From assembly GCA_020050895.1 (NCBI GenBank), contig JAGVJW010000124.1, positions 1 to 19,193 on the forward strand: a DNA stretch of 19,193 nucleotides. Reading direction: 5' to 3'. Both the position numbers and the translations under genes were made by a program. This DNA is from a bacterium. GTDB lineage: Bacteria > Bacteroidota > Ignavibacteria > Kapaibacteriales > Kapaibacteriaceae. Below are positions 7,380 to 14,658 of this stretch, piece by piece. Every line of letters starts with the position of its first letter. Within the stretch, counting starts at the first letter, position 1. The notes below the pieces were generated by a model, which was given only the letters and a program-made list of their open reading frames with translations, was not told the origin of the DNA and made no database searches.

Positions 7380-8027
7380 TCAGCCTGGGTTTGCTGCCGA
7401 CTTGCTTCGGGTGTAGAAGACGCAGGAACTTACGGTAAGTGTTTCGCCAACGAGTTTCGGGTTGGCAGAATCAAATCCCGGCGGCAGAGGGTTGGGCGGT
7501 GTTGAACCACCACCTGGCCATTGTGCGCGGAGCTGGCCATTAAAATATCCCGCAAGATGGGTGACGTTGCCGTTACCATCCCTGAATACTTCGGTGATAA
7601 CTGTTGTTCCGCTCACAGGATAGTAAAAACGTGTATCATAATAGATCACCGGTCCAGCTTCGACTGTGCGAGAAAACGATTGCGTTACTACGGTCTCTTT
7701 CCAGGCATAGCTACCAGTCGACGTTGGGATATTCTTGTCGAAGTAGAGATCTACAATAGGAGTCCACACAACGCCGCTGCCTCCGCCAAACTGTGCCCGA
7801 CCTGGTACAATGGTGTCTCGCGTCATAGAATAAAACGTGGGGATCACCAGCTCGCCATACATCTGCAAATCTGCACTCTTGGTGTAAACGAGACCCTTCA
7901 GGATACCAGAATCATAATAGATTACAAGTTCCTGCCCGGGGTTGGGGCCGGATGGACCTTTGTCGCACGACGAAAGAAAAAGCAGGGACGCTGCGCATAT
8001 TGTAAAATGTGTTAGTATCGTTTTCAT
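7380..8027 (-). CDS. Putative lipoprotein of unknown function
   Basis: From the ATG at 8027 the 215-residue protein begins MKTILTHFTICAASLLFLSSC, a lipoprotein signal peptide with lipobox LSSC, predicting a lipid-anchored Cys near residue 21 and an envelope location. A Gly/Pro-rich spacer (DKGPSGPNPG) precedes a beta-rich region with repeated IYYD segments (IYYDSG; VIYYDTRFYY), then a proline-rich stretch (GGGSTPPNPLPPG) and a short tail with a second Cys. No known enzymatic motif is visible. The frame opens to a GTG at 8051 that overlaps the upstream stop, but AGGAG lies seven bases before the ATG at 8027 and decides the start. It is probably co-transcribed with the barrel gene upstream, so the two may act together at the outer membrane. 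Confidence 0.82.
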   Translation of the reverse strand: MKTILTHFTICAASLLFLSSCDKGPSGPNPGQELVIYYDSGILKGLVYTKSADLQMYGELVIPTFYSMTRDTIVPGRAQFGGGSGVVWTPIVDLYFDKNIPTSTGSYAWKETVVTQSFSRTVEAGPVIYYDTRFYYPVSGTTVITEVFRDGNGNVTHLAGYFNGQLRAQWPGGGSTPPNPLPPGFDSANPKLVGETLTVSSCVFYTRSKSAANPG

Positions 8028-8034
8028 AGTAGCT

Positions 8035-8039
8035 CTCCT
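8035..8039 (-). promoter_or_regulatory. Shine-Dalgarno site (AGGAG) of the lipoprotein gene
   Basis: On the minus strand AGGAG is followed by GCTACT-type spacing of seven bases and then ATG at 8027. It settles the start against the upstream GTG at 8051. It is the clearest Shine-Dalgarno sequence I found in a window where most starts lack one. Confidence 0.65.
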
Positions 8040-8047
8040 CATTTCAA

Positions 8048-8869
8048 TCACAAACCAAGCTTGAACTGATACGAAATGCCAAGTTGCGCTCCTGCCGGAA
8101 TCATATTCTTAAACGTCTGATTCTTCAGTTCGACTTGGTTTGTTGGGACCGTGCCTCGTCCATCCGTTGCACCAATACCATAAGGATATTTACCATCCTC
8201 ATACACACCGCTAAACATATAATATGCCAGCAGCTCTACATTCAAAATTCCAAGATCGGTTTCCCAGGCAGTTATCGAGCCCCCTAACCTAAAATCCATT
8301 GCGATTTTCATTGTCGACCTGTCCACAACATGCGGATCCACATCAAGATTCGGATTCCACATTTCGCCTTTCAACGGGAAATCGAAGCCGACACCCACAA
8401 GGATACCACTGAGATTAACGTAGGGAGCTACGGTGAAGTAGGTGTAGCGCTCAATGAAGTATCCTTCGTAGTTCGTCTGGCCACCATAAAATTCGTATGG
8501 GCGGTTTCTTGTGCCAGTAGTCCAAACGCCAGCATCCAGCCGACCGCGTATCCGAGACCCATTACTGATTGGAGCCGTAATAACCGCTCCGTAGGTTGGC
8601 AGGAACCAGAAATTGGGATTTGCCTTTCTGCGCTCTGCAGCTTCTGTTGCTACAGCTCCAGATACAGCTCCCACCTGAGCACCAACAAACAGTGTGTATG
8701 GCTCAGAATATGTGGTAATTCCCTCGTTTTCAACGGGTATTGATGAACTTTGTACAGCTTCACCCTGATTGGCGTCCGCCGTATCTGTTACTGCCTTCAT
8801 GGTTTCTTGTGCATTCCCATACACAACTACCATGGCCAGCATCTGCAGGCCAAGTAAAATCCCTCTCAT
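8048..8869 (-). CDS. Outer-membrane beta-barrel protein of unknown function
   Basis: The 273-residue protein starts with a signal peptide (MRGILLGLQMLAMVVVYGNA, likely cut before QET). A low-complexity segment (about 21-55) follows, then alternating strands typical of an outer-membrane barrel: YTLFVGAQVGAVSG, YGAVITAPISNGSRIRGRLDAGVWTT, TVAPYVNLSGILVGVGFDF, GILNVELLAYYMFSG, and a closing AGAQLGISYQFKL strand. It shows no enzyme motifs and resembles the generic small barrels of Bacteroidota. It is the first gene of a pair with the lipoprotein just downstream and is transcribed divergently from the sigma factor gene, 96 bases away, which makes it a candidate target of that sigma factor. GGAG lies about nine bases before the ATG. 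Confidence 0.82.
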   Translation of the reverse strand: MRGILLGLQMLAMVVVYGNAQETMKAVTDTADANQGEAVQSSSIPVENEGITTYSEPYTLFVGAQVGAVSGAVATEAAERRKANPNFWFLPTYGAVITAPISNGSRIRGRLDAGVWTTGTRNRPYEFYGGQTNYEGYFIERYTYFTVAPYVNLSGILVGVGFDFPLKGEMWNPNLDVDPHVVDRSTMKIAMDFRLGGSITAWETDLGILNVELLAYYMFSGVYEDGKYPYGIGATDGRGTVPTNQVELKNQTFKNMIPAGAQLGISYQFKLGL

Positions 8870-8965
8870 TTTTCCACGCTCCGATGGTGAAATCGAACTA
8901 CATATTACGCATTTTTACGCAAACATTGAACTTGTAACTGGATTTATTCACCGGGGTTCTTAGCC
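8870..8965. promoter_or_regulatory. Divergent promoter region between sigma factor operon and envelope operon
   Basis: These 96 bases must hold promoters for both directions. On the minus strand TTTG is followed after 19 bases by TAGTTCG, a partial fit to the Bacteroidota pattern (TTTG, about 19-21 bases, TAnnTTTG). On the plus strand, toward the sigma gene, the 8-mer AT(C/T)GAACT occurs at 8892-8899 and 8925-8932, 33 bases apart; GAAC-type -35 elements are typical of ECF sigma factors, so the second could drive the sigma gene's own promoter. GGGG lies about nine bases before the sigma start. All of this is by eye. Confidence 0.4.
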
Positions 8966-9535
8966 ATGTCAAGTGATCGTGGGACCATGACCTACACCCT
9001 TCTCTCAGACGAAGAGCTGTTTGCCCTGGTTCGCGACCGGGAGGATGAACAGGCCTACCGGACTCTCTACAGAAGGTACGACAAGCGTTTGTACTCATAC
9101 TGTCTGAGAGCGATGGGCAATCCCGACGACGCACAGGATGTGTTCCAAACGATTTCCTTGACGGTGTTTGACAAGCGAAGGTCTTTTGTAGATGGCTCTT
9201 TTGCGGCTTGGTTGTTCACCATCACCCGCAACATGTGTTTGAAGGCCTTGCGCAGTCGAAAACATAAGGTTGAATTCAACGAGGAATTCATTGCACCCGA
9301 AGAAGAATCGACTCATAGTCAGGACTTCCTTCTGAAAAGAGCGCTTCATACGGCAATTGCAGAACTCCCCGAGGAATTTAGAGAAGCGTTAGAGCTTCGG
9401 TATTTTGATGACCTATCGTACGATGACATTGCTCTGACGTTGAGCATTACGGTTTCACTCGCTAAGGTTCGAGTATTTCGTGCAAAAAAACTGATAACAC
9501 AAAAACTGTCCCCGATTTTGGACGAACTGAAATGA
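8966..9535 (+). CDS. ECF-type RNA polymerase sigma factor (sigma-70 family)
   Basis: The 189-residue protein has only the two conserved sigma regions, the ECF plan. Region 2 (about 27-98) includes YRTLYRRYDKRLYSYC, the DDAQDVFQT segment and AWLFTITRNMCLKALR. Region 4 (about 125-180) includes LPEEFREALELRYFDDLSYDDIA and a DNA-recognition helix reading VSLAKVRVFRAKKLI. It would direct RNA polymerase to a small regulon. I kept the ATG at 8966; a second ATG at 8987 (MTYTLLSDEE) is possible. The stop overlaps the anti-sigma gene as ATGA, which suggests equal production of the two proteins. Its subgroup cannot be fixed by eye. Signals and targets are unknown, but the divergent envelope operon is the first candidate. 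Confidence 0.94.
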   Translation: MSSDRGTMTYTLLSDEELFALVRDREDEQAYRTLYRRYDKRLYSYCLRAMGNPDDAQDVFQTISLTVFDKRRSFVDGSFAAWLFTITRNMCLKALRSRKHKVEFNEEFIAPEEESTHSQDFLLKRALHTAIAELPEEFREALELRYFDDLSYDDIALTLSITVSLAKVRVFRAKKLITQKLSPILDELK

Positions 9536-10461
9536 CGAACGACGAACTTCTTGCTGGCTTTCTCGACCGGTCCCTGAATGAGGATCAGTTGATCGAATTT
9601 GAAGCGCGCAAACAAGCACAGCCCGCGTTCGCTCAAGAAGTGAACGAAATGCTTACTGTCGAAAATCTCTTGGTGGAGTCGGCCCCAGTGGCTAGTGTAC
9701 CAGTCGATTATCTTTCATCGGTTGAGCATGCAGTTGCTGCCAAGGTAGCTGCCGGATCTGCTTCGGGGGGAATTCTTTCTACGCTGGCATCTAACGTATG
9801 GACGTGGATTACAGGCGCCGCCATCATTGCTGCTGGTAGCTATTTCGTAGTATCAAATTATGGTGATGGTAGCAAAACTCAGAATGCTTTGCCACGTGTA
9901 GCACAGCGTGCAGCGCCGCGTGTGCAACCTGATTTGAAACCAGGTGTCGCAAAGGATGCTCTGCCGAATTCACTGGTGAACGGTAATCGCAATACCCCGC
10001 AAAATGGCTCTGGTAGTGTTCCCCTGAACAGAACACCGATCAGTATGCAATCACATAATGATCCATCTCATCCGATAACTCAAAATGCTAGGGATGTGGG
10101 TATGCACACGGTAAACGCCGATGGTGCGTTGGATGGACTTCTTAAAGATCTTGATAAATGCCGAGCTGCTCGAGATCACGTCCAGTGTTCTCACATCGCA
10201 CTTACGATTGGCAAAAAGTACAGCAAGCAAAACGCATTTACTCAGGCTGAGCAGTATTTGAACCTTGCGCTAACCGAAGCTCAGGCAGCCCGCCTTGTAG
10301 AGTTCGAAATTGAAGCTAATGGCGAACTCGCAGTTGTGGCACAGAACGATGGTAGAATTAATGATGCCAGACAGTTGTACCAGAAAGCGGCTACCCTTGG
10401 TATCAGTAATGGTATTCAGACAGATAAATGGTCGAAAGCACTAGAGGCTCTCGACAAGTAA
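9532..10461 (+). CDS. Candidate membrane anti-sigma factor with C-terminal TPR repeats
   Basis: The 309-residue protein overlaps the ECF sigma gene by ATGA, the usual place for its anti-sigma partner. The N-terminus (1-45, TNDELLAGFLDRSLNEDQLIEFEARK) resembles the cytoplasmic head of anti-sigma factors, but I see no HxxxCxxC zinc motif. One transmembrane segment lies at about 90-109 (WTWITGAAIIAAGSYFVVSN). A Gln/Pro/Asn-rich flexible region (115-190) follows, and then two TPR-like helical pairs: about 215-255 (AFTQAEQYLNLALTEAQ) and about 258-292 (ELAVVAQNDGRINDARQLYQKA). On this topology the TPRs would be periplasmic and could sense an envelope partner or signal. Binding to the sigma factor is inferred from position and architecture; the direct evidence is the TM segment and the repeats. 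Confidence 0.8.
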   Translation: MTNDELLAGFLDRSLNEDQLIEFEARKQAQPAFAQEVNEMLTVENLLVESAPVASVPVDYLSSVEHAVAAKVAAGSASGGILSTLASNVWTWITGAAIIAAGSYFVVSNYGDGSKTQNALPRVAQRAAPRVQPDLKPGVAKDALPNSLVNGNRNTPQNGSGSVPLNRTPISMQSHNDPSHPITQNARDVGMHTVNADGALDGLLKDLDKCRAARDHVQCSHIALTIGKKYSKQNAFTQAEQYLNLALTEAQAARLVEFEIEANGELAVVAQNDGRINDARQLYQKAATLGISNGIQTDKWSKALEALDK

Positions 10462-10489
10462 CGTGCCTTATATGGTGTGTTTCGAGAAA

Positions 10490-10520
10490 CGGCGCTTCGT
10501 GCTTCACGGACGCCGCTTTT
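10490..10520. terminator. Bidirectional hairpin terminator between convergent operons
   Basis: CGGCGCTTCGTG (10490-10501) and CACGGACGCCG (10505-10515) form a stem with one bulged base and a three-base loop, followed on the plus strand by CTTTT. It lies between the anti-sigma stop (10461) and the minus-strand gene ending at 10504, and overlaps the last codons of the latter. It should stop transcription from the sigma operon and possibly from the opposite strand. Confidence 0.7.
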
Positions 10521-12516
10521 CGTATGTATAAACCTCTGCGTGCTGATATAATTCACGCTCAGGGAAAAGAAGAGCGTCCCGAAACCATGCATTAGCCCCA
10601 ATGGGATGAACAACTGCTGGTGCGTTGACTACGAAAAAATCGTCGTGACGTGAAAACGACGGATATACATCGATACGTGTAAAAACAGGATTTAATCCAA
10701 ACAGTTCGATGTCTGGCGTGTGTAGGTAATCAGCACCAATCCAGCGTAAAACCACATTTCGTTGCCCGGTGATGTCGGGCATTTCAGTTGCCGTGGGACC
10801 GAGAAGAGTTATCTGACTTGGGGCACTTTGCGTACGCGCTCCGTCTCGATCTTCAACCTTCATAATTACCGACAATGGGTAACTGAATACATCATCTTCG
10901 TCTACATCCAGGTTCATGTCCCACACCAACCCCGCTGGTATTTCGCCCTTACCCGACATTGTGCGAACAACAGAATCGTGCTGAACCATTTCAACTTCCC
11001 ACGACCGTACTCCGGCACCACTTACAACCTCGGGTTCGATGCGAACTCTCGGAAGCGTCATCTCATTAGTTGTATCAGATACAGTCACCGGTTGCAGCAG
11101 ACGCCTTGTTGTGTCCTGTAAGAATACCCATGGTTGCTGGGCGGCCTGACCTCTTCTATTCTCTGTCCGTACTCTTGTCCGATCGATGTTAAATATATTG
11201 CAGATATACTCTTTTATGGTATTAAGTCGAGCACCCGATGTTGCTCTTCCACTGTCGGTTCCATCATCGAAGCAAATAAGATTAAGAGCAGTCGATGCGC
11301 TATCGCGCATCCTACTTCCCACGATATTCAACAAATGGTACTGCCAATGTACTTTGGAATCTGCAAACACTCTGCGTTCATTCCAATGTCTGGCTTCTAC
11401 CTCTGTTAGCTTTACATATCGGTCAGGGATAAGTTCCGACGCTTTATCAAATATTACAACCGGCAGGATGGGAACAATCCTTGTCCTGTGAATTTTATCC
11501 AAGCGCAACCGAGCTTCCGGTGAAAGAGATCCGTTCTCGGTTTCGAACGCAAGGGCAATCGAGGCTCGCAGTACTTCAGGTGGACGCGGAAGAACAAGAT
11601 GATAACGTTGATGAACAATAACCCTTATTGTGTCTCTGTCTGCAAACTCCTCCACTTCGATGTTTACTAACTCCGTAGTAGGGACAGACACCTCCGCACT
11701 TAACAACACAACGGTGTCGCGAGTATATGTTGTATCTCTTACTCTCAGGTCGTAGACTTCTTCCTTGAGGGGTTCTACTCTAACACCTATCCCGAATTCA
11801 AATGAAAACGATCGCAGACTCGACTCCGAGCTCCACGATCCCAGTTGATAAAGCATCCCCACCGACGGTGTTAAATAAATTGAGTTGTTGGTATTAAGAG
11901 AAATCATGTAGTCTGCCTTGAGGCCCACACCGGGAACGATTACTGAACTGGTTTCAATTACACCATTGCCTGTTAACTGCGACTTGGATCCGTCTACAAA
12001 CGTCAGACTGTCTGGATCGGTGATTTGCACTGTCTGTGTATAATCGGTCTTAACTACTCCAGACACCGGAAAGCCAACGCTCAACCCCAGCCTGGCGATT
12101 GGTTCAAATCGGAGATAGGGCTCGAGAGATAAGCCGGTAAATGTTGTTGATAAAGAATGTGAGAATAGCGCTGTTGTGATGCCTCCATCGGCAGTTGCAA
12201 TGGGCGCAGATTCAGAAGCGCTGAAATCCATGCCATATTGCCGATAGCCGAGACTCAATCCAATCCTCAGCCTGTTGGCGAATAGCATGTCGGCACCAAG
12301 TACAATCCACGGCTGCACCGATGTTCCGTTGTTTGTATAGTCGATTGAGTCGGGCGCACTGATACCGCCAAACGTGCTGAACGATTCAATAGGCACAACA
12401 ACTGCCGCTCCTATACTGCCTTGCGTAACAAGCTGATCCTGCCCCCAACAACGGTGCGGGGAAGCAAATACCAAGAGAAGTACGGTAATTGTTAGGGGGC
12501 TATACCGGTGGGACAC
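10504..12516 (-). CDS. Outer-membrane barrel protein with a divergent OmpA-like domain
   Basis: The 670-residue protein begins with a signal peptide (cleavage likely after about residue 25, CWG|QDQ). A barrel-like region spans about 30-250 (VLGADMLFANRLRIGLSLGYRQYG; LEPYLRFEPIARLGLSVGFP). A linker region reaches about 340. An OmpA-C-like domain follows at about 345-465: LPVVIFDKASELIP opens it, and FDDGTDSGRATSGARLNTIKEYI (416-438) takes the place of the usual TDNxG...RAxxVxxYL segment that binds peptidoglycan. An insert (about 371-400) sits between these two parts. A C-terminal beta-rich extension (about 490-575) looks FlgD/Ig-like. Such a protein would tie the outer membrane to peptidoglycan. 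The start is a GTG at 12516 with no Shine-Dalgarno sequence, only 8 bases after the T9SS cargo gene, so the two are probably one unit. Peptidoglycan binding is inferred, because the motif is degenerate. Confidence 0.82.
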   Translation of the reverse strand: MSHRYSPLTITVLLLVFASPHRCWGQDQLVTQGSIGAAVVVPIESFSTFGGISAPDSIDYTNNGTSVQPWIVLGADMLFANRLRIGLSLGYRQYGMDFSASESAPIATADGGITTALFSHSLSTTFTGLSLEPYLRFEPIARLGLSVGFPVSGVVKTDYTQTVQITDPDSLTFVDGSKSQLTGNGVIETSSVIVPGVGLKADYMISLNTNNSIYLTPSVGMLYQLGSWSSESSLRSFSFEFGIGVRVEPLKEEVYDLRVRDTTYTRDTVVLLSAEVSVPTTELVNIEVEEFADRDTIRVIVHQRYHLVLPRPPEVLRASIALAFETENGSLSPEARLRLDKIHRTRIVPILPVVIFDKASELIPDRYVKLTEVEARHWNERRVFADSKVHWQYHLLNIVGSRMRDSASTALNLICFDDGTDSGRATSGARLNTIKEYICNIFNIDRTRVRTENRRGQAAQQPWVFLQDTTRRLLQPVTVSDTTNEMTLPRVRIEPEVVSGAGVRSWEVEMVQHDSVVRTMSGKGEIPAGLVWDMNLDVDEDDVFSYPLSVIMKVEDRDGARTQSAPSQITLLGPTATEMPDITGQRNVVLRWIGADYLHTPDIELFGLNPVFTRIDVYPSFSRHDDFFVVNAPAVVHPIGANAWFRDALLFPERELYQHAEVYTYEKRRP

Positions 12517-12524
12517 ACACGAAT

Positions 12525-14594
12525 TTACTGGACTATCAGCAGTCGAACCACGCTGTTTATTGAAGTGCCGTCAGTCCCACGCACGAGGAGCCGCGCATAA
12601 TACGACCCGGGATTTAACACTACACCTGTTCCGGCACCTTTATTCAATTGAAATTCTCTTGTGCCCGTGCGTAATTGCTGCGTCAAATCCGCAATCAGGG
12701 AGCCGTTAACATCTACAATTGTTAGCTCACCAACGCCGCTTTCAACGTTATCGACACGCATCGTGCTACTGGATACAATCGGGTTTGGACTGATATCCAG
12801 CTTCAATGCCCCCTGCAATGAATTCACGAATCGACTATTGCCGTTTGAGTAACGCCATGGATTAGTTATCAGCACCATGCCGCCAGAGAGATTTTGTACC
12901 TCGTACGTTGCATCGGATGAAACAACTGACCAGTCATCGAGTTGAATCTTTGTTCTGTCGGTGTCGCCGATTACAGCCATCATGTCTATCTCTGCAACAA
13001 CATTGCCGTCTTCATTAACAACAATGGATTCAAGCGGTGCTGTGTATTCGATATAAACTTTGTCGCCATCGATAACACGCTTAACATTATTGGTCAATTG
13101 GGGAACTACCACCGTTGGGTTATAAGCAATGCGTCCGCTTATCGATACCAACTCCAGTGGTTTATCAGCCTCACCAATTACATTTAAAATGATTCGGAGT
13201 GTTGCCGATTCACCAATCCGCATTCGCATGGTGTCGGCTTCCACCTTTAATGAAAGTTGTACGGGGCGGGCAGACATTGTGGTAGCAACGTTAATCACTG
13301 TGGAATCGATTACACTGCCGCCGCTTAACATCCGGTATAACACAAATCTTTCCGATGCGTTTTCGAAGACCTTAGGAGCAGCAGTAAAGGATACTCCTAT
13401 TTCATTGCCCTTAGAAGCCCCTGTTGGCACAACAATGGATCCGGTGATGTATCCCGATTGAATTTTATCAAGCTTATAAAGGAATGGCGTACTGATTGGC
13501 TTGGGGTCGAGTAATAATTCGAGCGTGTCTCGTACAACATCATTAATACGCACACCCGAAAAAGTCACGCGGGCTTCTTTCTGCATTACTGCCCCAGATC
13601 CCTCCAGACTGATAACGATGCGGTCAAACACTCCCGCTATTCCTACCTTCACCCGACGCAGTACAACAGAGTCCTTGTACACCTGTTCCTTCTGTGGCGT
13701 AAATGAAATGATGGCGGCAACGGAATCCATTTGATCAATGCCCTCTTTGAAAACCTTGAATGGAGATCGATCGTCCGGTTTATATTCAATTTCGTAAATA
13801 TGTGTAGGGGGTTGAATAAAGACCCGACGTCGAGCTACGCTGTCACCCGTGAGCACAGAACCAAACGAAAGTCTTAATGTTGTATCGAGATCTACGCCTC
13901 GTCCCAAAAGGTAAACTGTTATAGTATCCAGCGAAACGCCCTGGTGGCGCCTGATGGCGCGCAGTGTGTCTTTAAATATCCCTTCCTTCGTTGGCGCGAA
14001 CCTAAACACAGCAAATGCCGAGTCGTCATCAAGTGTAACGTTAGATCCGATAGACAATAGATAAAACGGGGCGTCAGGTTTCCCGGGTGGTTCAATAAAC
14101 CACATGCCTTCATTTTGTGGCTCAGGTCTGATGCGAATACTATCCACCCGCATCAATCCCGTATACACTCTTCCAAAATCTATCAATACATTTCTGGCAA
14201 CATAGTATGATGTGCCAGTGGTGCGTATACGTAGTGTATCTAAAGCAGGCTGGACTCCCTGCTGCCCAACCAGGATTAGATCGCTTAAGAATGTACCTTT
14301 TGCAACAGGTGTAAACCGGACACGAATGCGCAGTTGTCCATTTCTAATAACAAGATCTTGTTGTTGCGTAATTAATGTGAAAGGGGCTTCCAGTGGTTTT
14401 TGGACTGCAAACAAACCGGAGCCCATAAAGCCATCCATGACCAAGTCTTTGGTAGCAGTGTCACCAACAGAAATCGGCTGAAAATCCAGAAAATACGTTC
14501 GGAATCTCTGCGGCTCCTGAGCATTGGCGGAAAGCGCAAACAAGATGAGTAGTGCAGTAAATCCGGGACGCAAATATTTAAAGAAGTTGGACAT
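12525..14594 (-). CDS. Secreted surface protein with choice-of-anchor-D-like repeats and T9SS type-A-like sorting domain
   Basis: From the ATG at 14594 the protein has 689 residues. It opens with a signal peptide (cleavage likely after about residue 25, SANA|QEP). Four or so repeats resembling ASPM/choice-of-anchor-D (Ig-like) domains follow at roughly 32-128, 135-234, 240-334 and 340-440; each pairs an FG-V--GD opening (SFGSVLTGDS; DFGRVYTG) with an F-FTP or FRFAP segment later. A cohesin-like beta domain lies at about 445-565. The C-terminus (about 595-689) has the LDISPNPI opening and the NGSLIADL and PGSYYARLL signatures of T9SS sorting domains, so secretion by type IX is expected. The frame extends to 14708, but those 38 residues overlap the end of ftsI and lack a signal-peptide look, so I chose 14594. 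It lies 64 bases after ftsI. Confidence 0.85.
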   Translation of the reverse strand: MSNFFKYLRPGFTALLILFALSANAQEPQRFRTYFLDFQPISVGDTATKDLVMDGFMGSGLFAVQKPLEAPFTLITQQQDLVIRNGQLRIRVRFTPVAKGTFLSDLILVGQQGVQPALDTLRIRTTGTSYYVARNVLIDFGRVYTGLMRVDSIRIRPEPQNEGMWFIEPPGKPDAPFYLLSIGSNVTLDDDSAFAVFRFAPTKEGIFKDTLRAIRRHQGVSLDTITVYLLGRGVDLDTTLRLSFGSVLTGDSVARRRVFIQPPTHIYEIEYKPDDRSPFKVFKEGIDQMDSVAAIISFTPQKEQVYKDSVVLRRVKVGIAGVFDRIVISLEGSGAVMQKEARVTFSGVRINDVVRDTLELLLDPKPISTPFLYKLDKIQSGYITGSIVVPTGASKGNEIGVSFTAAPKVFENASERFVLYRMLSGGSVIDSTVINVATTMSARPVQLSLKVEADTMRMRIGESATLRIILNVIGEADKPLELVSISGRIAYNPTVVVPQLTNNVKRVIDGDKVYIEYTAPLESIVVNEDGNVVAEIDMMAVIGDTDRTKIQLDDWSVVSSDATYEVQNLSGGMVLITNPWRYSNGNSRFVNSLQGALKLDISPNPIVSSSTMRVDNVESGVGELTIVDVNGSLIADLTQQLRTGTREFQLNKGAGTGVVLNPGSYYARLLVRGTDGTSINSVVRLLIVQ

Positions 14595-14658
14595 TTGGAA
14601 TGAGTATAACCCGCAAAGTTTATTCAGGTTACAGCGAAAATACTCGTCAGCAGACCTT

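Noticed and set aside
7521..8015. Plus-strand open frame of 164 codons
   Set aside because: Antisense to the lipoprotein gene, which has a lipobox and a Shine-Dalgarno sequence; the antisense protein has no domain and an odd Cys/His/Arg-rich composition.
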